64,000 nt of DNA, taken from an uncultured Muribaculaceae bacterium (GTDB lineage Bacteria; Bacteroidota; Bacteroidia; Bacteroidales; Muribaculaceae). Of the stretch, positions 35,724 to 42,328 are shown piece by piece. The stretch is taken from NCBI GenBank assembly GCA_958436175.1, contig CAUBJF010000001.1, positions 310,001 through 374,000 of the forward strand, read 5' to 3'. Within the stretch, counting starts at the first letter, position 1. Each line of letters begins with the position of its first letter. The notes under the pieces are model-generated. The model was given only the letters and a program-made list of their open reading frames with translations. It made no database searches and was not told the origin of the DNA. A program made the position numbers and the translations under genes.

Positions 35724-36421
35724 AGCACTTTGTGTTTTGGTTTCGTAGCCTGGAATTCCTTGAGATAGACAGGGACAGAATAGGCCGTGTCGATAAAGTT
35801 GCGACGTGCGTAGTCGCGTTCGGCAAGGGCGATCATGTCGACTGCCAAGGCCTCAACATCGGCGAGATAGAGAGCTTCCTTGCAGTCGGCCATAACCTCC
35901 TGCGCCTTTTCGGCACCGCTGCCGAAATAAAGAACAGGCCTTCCGCTTGCCTTGATATCGTAATATGAATTTTCGTCGAGTACGAGAGCCTGAGGCTCGA
36001 GCAAATGGTCGAGGGCGAAATCATAGGCTCCTGTATAGACCTCCATACGCCGCGCATCTATCATGGGGACAAAGACAGTATCGGGGTGTATGTCGGGCGA
36101 CGAAAACATCACCCTCGTAGTGAGAAGTTCGAGAGTATTGATACCGATCAAAGGTATGTCGAGCGCATAGGCGAGACCCTTGGCCTCGCTGAGACCTATG
36201 CGGAGACCAGTATAGCTACCCGGCCCAAGGCTGACAGCCACAGCGTCGAGCCTCATCTCGTGGTCGCGTGCATGGTCGAGGCAATATTTCACATAGTCAC
36301 TCAGCAGAGAGGCATGATTGCGCCCTTCGAAGTTCTCCTGATGTGCGAGCACCATACCGTCGGCGGTCAGTGCTGCGGAACAGACGCTTCCGGAGCTCTC
36401 GATATTCAGTATTGTTGCCAT
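35720..36421 (-). CDS. tsaB: tRNA t6A modification protein TsaB
   Basis: TsaB is the non-catalytic partner of TsaD in the complex that transfers threonylcarbamoyl to A37 of tRNA. The 233 residues form an ASKHA fold: ILNIESSGSVCSAAL at the N-terminus, the conserved AVSLGPGSYTGLRIGLSEAKGL block, and FVPMIDARRMEVYTGAY. It has the usual length. The gene leads a minus-strand run tsaB-tsaC-sugar transferase-ClC. A -7 box lies about 21 bases upstream of the ATG. Confidence 0.95.
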   Translation of the reverse strand: MATILNIESSGSVCSAALTADGMVLAHQENFEGRNHASLLSDYVKYCLDHARDHEMRLDAVAVSLGPGSYTGLRIGLSEAKGLAYALDIPLIGINTLELLTTRVMFSSPDIHPDTVFVPMIDARRMEVYTGAYDFALDHLLEPQALVLDENSYYDIKASGRPVLYFGSGAEKAQEVMADCKEALYLADVEALAVDMIALAERDYARRNFIDTAYSVPVYLKEFQATKPKHKVL

Positions 36422-36442
36422 TGTTTCTCCATTAGTTCAGTG

Positions 36443-36450
36443 CAAAGATA
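36443..36450 (-). promoter_or_regulatory. -7 box of the tsaB operon
   Basis: On minus TATCTTTG, a TAnnTTTG match 21 bases upstream of tsaB. No clear -33. Confidence 0.55.
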
Positions 36451-36493
36451 CAACTTTTCCACTATCTATAGCTGTGTTGCCGTGTATATTTTG

Positions 36494-36501
36494 TAATTTT
36501 G
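36494..36501 (+). promoter_or_regulatory. -7 box of yicC
   Basis: TAATTTTG matches TAnnTTTG and lies 80 bases upstream of the yicC ATG. It supports starting yicC at 36582 and not at the in-frame Met at 36474, which lies upstream of the box. Confidence 0.55.
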
Positions 36502-36581
36502 CAGACGCTAACGCGAGTCATCCTCGCTATCCCCCAATCAACAGGTACGCGGCCAGGGGAGCGTGCCGAAAGAACTATCCT

Positions 36582-37466
36582 ATGCTCATGTCTATGACCG
36601 GATTCGGCAGGGCCACAGCTGAAACCGAATCTAAGAAGATAACCGTAGAGCTGAAATCGCTTAACTCGAAACAGTTCGATTTCAACACACGTATACCCTA
36701 CTCTTTCCGCGACCAGGAACTCGCTGTCCGCTCATACGTGGCAAGCGTACTCGAACGCGGCAAAGCCGACCTTACGGTAACTGTCGAATACATAGGCTCC
36801 GACATGCCGGTATCGTCCAAAATCAACACCGATGCCCTCAGACAGTACAAAGCCCAGATATCTGCTGCGGCAGCCGAACTCGGAATTCCCGAACCGGCCG
36901 ACTGGTACTCTGTACTCTTCCGTTTCCCCGATGCAATACACACCGAAACTCCCGACACTGCCGATGAGACAGATGTAGAAGCCCTTATGTCGGCCGTCCG
37001 CGACGCTGTCGGCGCACTGATGGCACACCGCCGCGAGGAAGGCAAGGCTCTCGAGAAGTTCTTCGCAGAACGAATCGCCACCATATCCGACCTTCTCAGG
37101 TCCATCGAACCTTACGAACTCGAACGCGTACCCCGTATCCGCGCCCGCATCGAAGAAGGTCTTGCAAGAATACCGGCTGTAGAGTACGAAAAAGGACGTC
37201 TCGAACAGGAAATGATTTTCTACATCGAAAAACTCGATGTCAACGAAGAGAAGCAGCGCCTTGCAAAGCACCTGGCATACTTCATGGAGACCATGAACAG
37301 CCCCGAACCGGGCCAGGGCAAGAAACTCGGCTTTATCTCGCAGGAAATGGGACGCGAAATCAACACCCTCGGCTCCAAGAGCAACCATGCGGAGATGCAG
37401 GCTACCGTCGTCAAGATGAAGGATGCCCTGGAGCAGATCAAAGAGCAGGTGCTGAATGTAATGTAG
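36582..37466 (+). CDS. yicC: YicC-family endoribonuclease
   Basis: YicC-family protein, 294 residues from the ATG at 36582. It begins with the typical MLMSMTGFGRATAE, continues with ELKSLNSKQFDFNTRIP, and ends with the DUF1732-type block SPEPGQGKKLGFISQEMGRE-INTLGSKSNHAEMQ. E. coli YicC is an endoribonuclease implicated in small-RNA turnover. In many genomes gmk follows; here BamD follows after about 160 bases, with its own -7 box. Start 36582 is chosen because it gives the family N-terminus and follows the -7 box. Confidence 0.94.
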   Translation: MLMSMTGFGRATAETESKKITVELKSLNSKQFDFNTRIPYSFRDQELAVRSYVASVLERGKADLTVTVEYIGSDMPVSSKINTDALRQYKAQISAAAAELGIPEPADWYSVLFRFPDAIHTETPDTADETDVEALMSAVRDAVGALMAHRREEGKALEKFFAERIATISDLLRSIEPYELERVPRIRARIEEGLARIPAVEYEKGRLEQEMIFYIEKLDVNEEKQRLAKHLAYFMETMNSPEPGQGKKLGFISQEMGREINTLGSKSNHAEMQATVVKMKDALEQIKEQVLNVM

Positions 37467-37572
37467 GCCGAAGACTGGCCATACACTGCCGGCAGCCTTC
37501 GCCAAAATGTTAAATATTGCCCCTATAGAGCTAAAGAATGTTTTAGTTCACTGCTATTCGGGCTATTTTTGC

Positions 37573-37580
37573 TAACTTTG
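37573..37580 (+). promoter_or_regulatory. -7 box of bamD-rpoZ
   Basis: TAACTTTG matches TAnnTTTG, 44 bases upstream of the bamD ATG at 37625. No -33 TTTG at correct spacing. Confidence 0.5.
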
Positions 37581-37624
37581 TACCCTGCGCGGAAAGACAG
37601 TTCCGCCGGAATCTCAAAGACAAT

Positions 37625-38425
37625 ATGCGAAACTATATCATCCTCCTACTTGCAGCTCTCCTGCTGAGTTCGTGCGGCGAATACCAGCGAGCCCAAAAGA
37701 GCCAGGATTACAACTATAAATTCGACTACGCCAAGCGTGCCTTCGAAGCCAAGAAATACGTTCAGGCTGCCACTCTTCTCGAAGAGTGCATCACCGTATT
37801 CAAGGGTTCGGACAAGGCAGAAGAATCGCTCTACCTCCTCGGCATGAGCCACTACGAGAACAAGGACTACCTCAGTTCCGGAGCCTACTTCAAGACCTAC
37901 TACACACGCTACCCCAAAGGCAAATACGCCGAATCGGCCCGTTTCTTCAGCGGTTACGGCTACTATCTTGACTCGCCCGACCCTCAGCTCGACCAGACGG
38001 GCACTATCAAAGCTATCGAAGAACTCCAGGCATTCCTGGACTACTTCCCACGCAGTGACAAAGTCAGCATCGCCCAGAACGCAATATTCGAGATGCAGGA
38101 CAAACTAACTCTCAAGCAGCTCCAGAACGCCCAGCTATATTATAACCTCGGCAACTACATGGGCAACAACTACGAGAGCGCCGTCATCGTGGCCCGCAAC
38201 GCCGTCAAGGACTATCCTTACTCCAAATACAAGGAGGATCTCGAGATGCTGATTCTCAAAGCCCGTTATCAGGAAGCAGTCAACTCTATCGAAGAGCGCA
38301 AGGTCGACCGCTTCCGAGATGTCATCGACGAATATTATTCCTTCATCAATAACTATCCCGACAGCCCTAACCGCGAGGAAGCCGACAACATCCTCAAAAT
38401 CGCACAGCGCTACGTGAGGGAATAA
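37625..38425 (+). CDS. bamD: Outer membrane assembly lipoprotein BamD
   Basis: BamD is the essential TPR lipoprotein of the BAM complex that inserts beta-barrels into the outer membrane. The 266 residues start with the lipoprotein signal NYIILLLAALLLSSC, then five TPR-like helix pairs (FDYAKRAFEAKKYVQAATLL; SLYLLGMSHYENKDYLSSGA; YTRYPKGKYAESARFFSG; YYNLGNYMGNNYESAVIVA). Length is normal. Its neighbour 44 bases downstream is the omega-like subunit, a pairing often seen in Bacteroidota. Confidence 0.95.
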   Translation: MRNYIILLLAALLLSSCGEYQRAQKSQDYNYKFDYAKRAFEAKKYVQAATLLEECITVFKGSDKAEESLYLLGMSHYENKDYLSSGAYFKTYYTRYPKGKYAESARFFSGYGYYLDSPDPQLDQTGTIKAIEELQAFLDYFPRSDKVSIAQNAIFEMQDKLTLKQLQNAQLYYNLGNYMGNNYESAVIVARNAVKDYPYSKYKEDLEMLILKARYQEAVNSIEERKVDRFRDVIDEYYSFINNYPDSPNREEADNILKIAQRYVRE

Positions 38426-38469
38426 ACACAACCACTCATTACGTAAACATACAAATCTCATAATATCTC

Positions 38470-38802
38470 ATGGATTTCAAGAAAAGCAACACCCCCCTCA
38501 ACACCGTTACCCGCGATACTATCAAGCTCTCCGAGGATACCGGCAACATCTATGAAACCGTGTGCATTATCGCAAAGCGTGCAAACCAGATCGCTGCCCA
38601 GATGAAGAGCGATCTCGAGAAAAAGCTGCAGGAGTTCGCTCCCTACAACGACAACCTCGAGGAAGTGAGCGAGAACCGCGAACAGATTGAAATCTCACGT
38701 TACTACGAACGTCTCCCCAAACCTACCCTGATTGCAACCCAGGAGTACATCGACCACAAGCTCTTCTTCCGCAAGAGCAACAAAGACCGTTCGAACCTCT
38801 AA
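38470..38802 (+). CDS. rpoZ: RNA polymerase omega-like subunit (Bacteroidota type)
   Basis: 110-residue protein of the divergent Bacteroidota omega/RPB6 family. The recognisable part is NIYETVCIIAKRANQIAAQM, resembling the omega core where the helix packs on the beta-prime C-terminus. The C-terminal half (YYERLPKPTLIATQEYIDHK) is typical of the Bacteroidota form and absent from E. coli RpoZ. Its position beside bamD fits that family. It would aid assembly of RNA polymerase. Confidence 0.82.
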   Translation: MDFKKSNTPLNTVTRDTIKLSEDTGNIYETVCIIAKRANQIAAQMKSDLEKKLQEFAPYNDNLEEVSENREQIEISRYYERLPKPTLIATQEYIDHKLFFRKSNKDRSNL

Positions 38803-38820
38803 GATACATACGATTCTTCC

Positions 38821-38884
38821 ACGGCTCTCTGTAGCCGTCAGTCAGATTCCAAAGCCGTGCCTTCCTTACTGAGGGCGCGGCTTT
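38821..38884 (+). terminator. Two tandem hairpins after rpoZ
   Basis: ACGGCT/AGCCGT (38821-38838) forms a small hairpin, followed by AAAGCCGTGCC pairing with GGGCGCGGCTTT (38851-38884, one wobble). The second resembles an intrinsic terminator, although its T-run is only three bases. Confidence 0.6.
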
Positions 38885-38940
38885 GGCATATATATCTGTC
38901 GGCTCCCAATGTCCGAAAACTTAGGCGCGGCCCCGATTGT

Positions 38941-38948
38941 TAGATTTG
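38941..38948 (+). promoter_or_regulatory. -7 box of gpmA
   Basis: TAGATTTG matches TAnnTTTG and lies 20 bases upstream of the gpmA ATG at 38969. It excludes the longer in-frame start at 38909. Confidence 0.55.
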
Positions 38949-38968
38949 CAGAACAAAAAAACGCCACT

Positions 38969-39655
38969 ATGCCGAAACTCATCCTTCTGCGCCACGGACA
39001 GAGCCAATGGAACCTTGAAAACCGCTTCACGGGATGGACCGATGTCGACCTCTCCGAAAAAGGACGACAGGAAGCCGCCGAAGCCGGGCGTAAGATTCTC
39101 GACGCAGGCCTGATGCCTCAGTTCTTCTTTACATCATACCTGAAAAGAGCCATCCATACGCTCCAGATAGCAGCATCCGCCATGGATCGCGACTGGGTGC
39201 CCGTTGTCAAGGACTGGCACCTCAACGAACGACACTACGGAGCTCTGCAAGGGCTCAATAAAGCCGATACAGCAGCAAAATACGGTGACGAGCGGGTACA
39301 CACCTGGCGTCGGAGTTACGCGGTAGTTCCCCCTCTACTCGAGAATGACGACAAGAGACATCCTCGCTTCGACCCTCGATATGCCACTCTCACATCCGAC
39401 GAACTTCCTGCCGGAGAATCGCTCGAGATGACGATAGCACGTGTTCGTTGCTGCTGGGAGGAGCGCATAGTCGAGGCCCTGAGGCACTATGGCGACGTAC
39501 TCGTGGCGGCGCATGGCAACAGCCTGCGAGGGCTCGCAATGATGCTCGAAAAAATGTCGCCCGACGAAGTCGTGGGCCTCGAGATACCGACAGGTTCCCC
39601 ATGGGTCTTCGAGCTCGACCAAAACCTCGTCCCAATCAAAAATTACTACTTATAA
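38969..39655 (+). CDS. gpmA: 2,3-bisphosphoglycerate-dependent phosphoglycerate mutase
   Basis: Glycolytic enzyme interconverting 3- and 2-phosphoglycerate through a phosphohistidine. From the ATG at 38969 the 228 residues open with KLILLRHGQSQWNLENRFTG (phosphorylated His in RHG). They continue with TSYLKRAIHTLQ, WHLNERHYGALQGLNKAD, the YAVVPPLL region and AHGNSLRGLAMML (second catalytic His). Length is slightly short of the usual 248 but complete. It is a single-gene unit ended by a strong terminator. Confidence 0.95.
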   Translation: MPKLILLRHGQSQWNLENRFTGWTDVDLSEKGRQEAAEAGRKILDAGLMPQFFFTSYLKRAIHTLQIAASAMDRDWVPVVKDWHLNERHYGALQGLNKADTAAKYGDERVHTWRRSYAVVPPLLENDDKRHPRFDPRYATLTSDELPAGESLEMTIARVRCCWEERIVEALRHYGDVLVAAHGNSLRGLAMMLEKMSPDEVVGLEIPTGSPWVFELDQNLVPIKNYYL

Positions 39656-39669
39656 CTTATAATAAGAAT

Positions 39670-39704
39670 AAAAGGGCCGGACGACATCATCGCCCGGCCC
39701 TTTC
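39670..39704. terminator. Bidirectional terminator between gpmA and the C10 protease
   Basis: AAAGGGCCGG (39671-39680) is a perfect inverted copy of CCGGCCCTTT (39694-39703), with a 13-base loop. It separates two convergent genes. Confidence 0.82.
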
Positions 39705-39724
39705 TATGGGATTTCAGTCAGGGA

Positions 39725-42100
39725 TTATTTCTTGATCACGCGGTGTACTTTAGCACCTGTTTTGACGAGGTAGACACCTGCGGGAAGGTCTGTAAGGTCG
39801 AGAGTATCGGCATTCCTGACGCTTTCAACCAGTGAGCCTGCGAGATTGTAAACTTCTGCATCGGTAGTCTCGGAGAGGTAGACAAGTCCGCTTGTAGGAT
39901 TGGGATAGAGAAGAAGTGTATCGTTCTCTATTTCTTCGATACCCGACATTTCGGTTACCTTGAAAGTGATGCCGTCGGTGATTTGTCTCGTACCACGGAA
40001 AGCGGCTGCCATATAGGTTGAACCGACAGTGAGGTTTTCAAGAGCGCCACTTATTGCCACATTAGCCGAATTGCCTTTTTCAAGGAATACGGGGTTGGAA
40101 TTTATCTGGCCGAGGTTGGAAGTACCGTTCGAGTTGAAGATGGCAACGATGATACGGCCGGCATAGTAACCGAGAGTGCAGCGCAACGACAGGCTGAAGT
40201 TGAGATTGGAGGCATCGGCTGCGTTGGCATCACCTACAAAGGTGAAGCCGCTTGCTGTAATATTCGGGCTGACAGATTTTTTGATCGAGACGGTGACTGG
40301 ATCGGAAATCAGCTGGTTGTTTGTGATGTCGTAAAGTGCAATCTGATAAGAACCGACTGCGGGTGCTGTGCCGCGCGAGAAGTTACCGAAGAAGTAGAAT
40401 TCCTGAGTGCTTTCTGCCGGGACTTCGACACCGGTATAGTCGCCGAAACCGATTATGGAACCATTCTTTATCAGGGCCGGGGCGAGGATACCTACATAGT
40501 CGCCGTCGCTGTTGTTGACAAGTGTAGCCTTTACTTCGAAGGGATCAGTTGTGTAGACAGGAGAAGTAACCTCGAAACCGGTCGAGGAGATTACCGTTTC
40601 ATTCGATTTGGCGAGCGAGATCTTTCCGTTGGCAACAGTGCCTATAAGATAACGGACACCGCCCATGTTCATGTGAACATCGTGCCAGTTGCCTTCCTCG
40701 TCGAGGACAGCAGGAGAAATCTTGTAGACACCTACAGCCATAGTCTCGGGGAAGGTAACAGATACCAGCGCAGTGGTACCCATCGGTTCAACATCTCCGT
40801 AAAGGCTGGCGTTGGATTCGAGGTAAGTCACAGAGCCGTCTTCGGCAACGATCTTGACACCCGGCTGGATAGCGACAGGAGCGACACAGACATTGGTAAG
40901 GTTAACCTTCACTTTTAGGGGCGTCCCGAGGTTTGCGGACTTCTTCACGTCGGTGTTCATACCGTCGCAGACAAAGTTGAAGACGGGAAGGTCGTTTTCA
41001 ACAGGGGGACGAAAACCGGCGGTGATAGCCTGCGAGAAGTTGAAGCCGGATGTCGAACCACCGATACCCTGTTCTTCAGGATCAAGAGCGAGAAGACGAT
41101 AATAGCCGTCGCTCATACCGCTCCAGCCCCAGTTGAAATGGTACAGGCCGTTTTTGTAACCGTCACATACGAAAGCATGGCCGCCGTCGTTGCTCTGGCC
41201 GGAGTAGTAGACAGGTCCATAGCCAAGATTCGAGTAAAGGAGTTCGTCCCACTCTGCAATCGTGTAATAGTTACGGTTGCAATAGGACAGCCCCTTGCTG
41301 TAATTGAAGTAATCGTAAAGCGCGAAGGGGACATCGTTGGAGAATGCGCCGCTGGCATCAGTACCGTAATTCATGTCGACGGCGTAACCACAAGCCTTCA
41401 TAAGGACAGCGACAGCAGTTTTCTGAGCTTCAGTAGTAGAACCGGAATATGTGTCGCGCATATTGTTCCAGTCGAAAGTAATGGCGCTGAAATCAATGCT
41501 GAGGTCCTGATTGCCCTTTTCCCAGTGGTATTCATGCGAACCTTGACCCTGGTCGGGATAGTTGTGGTATTTCATAACCTGAGCCATGGCAGTGGCGACG
41601 CACCCTGTATAGCAACGCACCGTAGAGAAACGGGTCATCTTGGGACATTCATTATTGTACGGTTTGTCCTGGTCCCATTTTGTCTTTGTCATGGGAGCGA
41701 TGGGGGCCCGGTTTGCCTTTGAGGGTGCGTATTCCTCTCCTTCTGCGACAGGAGAAGCATTTGCTATCTGACGGGCATATTCGCCAAGCCAGTATTTGAG
41801 AGCCGGAGCCATGTTCTGGGGGTCGATGGCACCTTCGTCAGAGTAGCCCAGCATAGGGACAGCGCGGTCGTCGGCACTGACAACGACATATCCTCCGTTT
41901 TCAGAATTGAAGACATAGACGGCAGGAGTGGTCGTACCTGCAAAAGTCTCTGTCAAGGCCAGACTAAGGCTGCCGGCGGAAGCGACACGCACAGGCCCGT
42001 CGTTTCCAAGGCGTGCAAGCGCCTGGTCGGGAGTCAGTGTAGCCGCATTGGCACCAAGGGAGGCAGCAGCGGCGACAAGAATCGGTAAATATTTCTTCAT
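39725..42100 (-). CDS. C10 (streptopain-type) protease with T9SS sorting domain
   Basis: Secreted cysteine protease of 791 residues. A signal peptide (KKYLPILVAAAASLGANA) precedes a propeptide-type region with VYVFNSENGGYVVVSADDRA. The catalytic domain has the active Cys in CYTGCVATAMAQVMKYHNYP (C167), GGHAFVCDGY (catalytic H308) and FNWGWSGMSDGYY, as in SpeB and interpain. Beta-sandwich repeats follow. The last about 70 residues (LLLYPNPTSGLVYLS, LPAGVYLVKT, ending HRVIKK) form a type A C-terminal sorting domain of the type IX secretion system. It is therefore predicted to cross the outer membrane by T9SS. Divergent from the M16 protease gene. Confidence 0.93.
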   Translation of the reverse strand: MKKYLPILVAAAASLGANAATLTPDQALARLGNDGPVRVASAGSLSLALTETFAGTTTPAVYVFNSENGGYVVVSADDRAVPMLGYSDEGAIDPQNMAPALKYWLGEYARQIANASPVAEGEEYAPSKANRAPIAPMTKTKWDQDKPYNNECPKMTRFSTVRCYTGCVATAMAQVMKYHNYPDQGQGSHEYHWEKGNQDLSIDFSAITFDWNNMRDTYSGSTTEAQKTAVAVLMKACGYAVDMNYGTDASGAFSNDVPFALYDYFNYSKGLSYCNRNYYTIAEWDELLYSNLGYGPVYYSGQSNDGGHAFVCDGYKNGLYHFNWGWSGMSDGYYRLLALDPEEQGIGGSTSGFNFSQAITAGFRPPVENDLPVFNFVCDGMNTDVKKSANLGTPLKVKVNLTNVCVAPVAIQPGVKIVAEDGSVTYLESNASLYGDVEPMGTTALVSVTFPETMAVGVYKISPAVLDEEGNWHDVHMNMGGVRYLIGTVANGKISLAKSNETVISSTGFEVTSPVYTTDPFEVKATLVNNSDGDYVGILAPALIKNGSIIGFGDYTGVEVPAESTQEFYFFGNFSRGTAPAVGSYQIALYDITNNQLISDPVTVSIKKSVSPNITASGFTFVGDANAADASNLNFSLSLRCTLGYYAGRIIVAIFNSNGTSNLGQINSNPVFLEKGNSANVAISGALENLTVGSTYMAAAFRGTRQITDGITFKVTEMSGIEEIENDTLLLYPNPTSGLVYLSETTDAEVYNLAGSLVESVRNADTLDLTDLPAGVYLVKTGAKVHRVIKK

Positions 42101-42156
42101 ATGTTACTAAAGGATTTGATTTTTCGTTTTGTCATGCAAATATAATGAGAAAAATC

Positions 42157-42164
42157 CAAAAATA
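42157..42164 (-). promoter_or_regulatory. -7 box of the C10 protease gene
   Basis: On minus TATTTTTG, a TAnnTTTG match about 56 bases upstream of the ATG at 42100. The adjacent upstream DNA is occupied by the GCCGA repeat cluster (42172-42236). Confidence 0.5.
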
Positions 42165-42171
42165 TGCTTCA

Positions 42172-42236
42172 CGCCGAATTTAAGGAAACATTAGCCGATA
42201 AAAGCGTCTCGGCTTAAGCAATTTTAACATTCGGCG
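42172..42236. repeat. Nested inverted repeats with a GCCGA core
   Basis: CGCCGAAT (42172-42179) is an exact inverted copy of ATTCGGCG (42229-42236). Within it AGCCGA (42193-42198) is an inverted copy of TCGGCT (42209-42214). All four share the core GCCGA, two in each orientation, between the divergent C10 and M16 protease promoters. It could be an operator cluster for a shared regulator or a nested RNA hairpin. Confidence 0.45.
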
Positions 42237-42250
42237 CGTAATCTTTTGAC

Positions 42251-42258
42251 TAATTTTG
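42251..42258 (+). promoter_or_regulatory. -7 box of the M16 protease gene
   Basis: TAATTTTG matches TAnnTTTG and lies 70 bases upstream of the ATG at 42329. No -33 TTTG at the right distance; the GCCGA cluster lies just upstream. Confidence 0.5.
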
Positions 42259-42328
42259 CGTCACATAATATAAAACCGCCCTTAGGGACTCATGAATTCA
42301 AATATAAGAAATAACCAACATTAATTAT

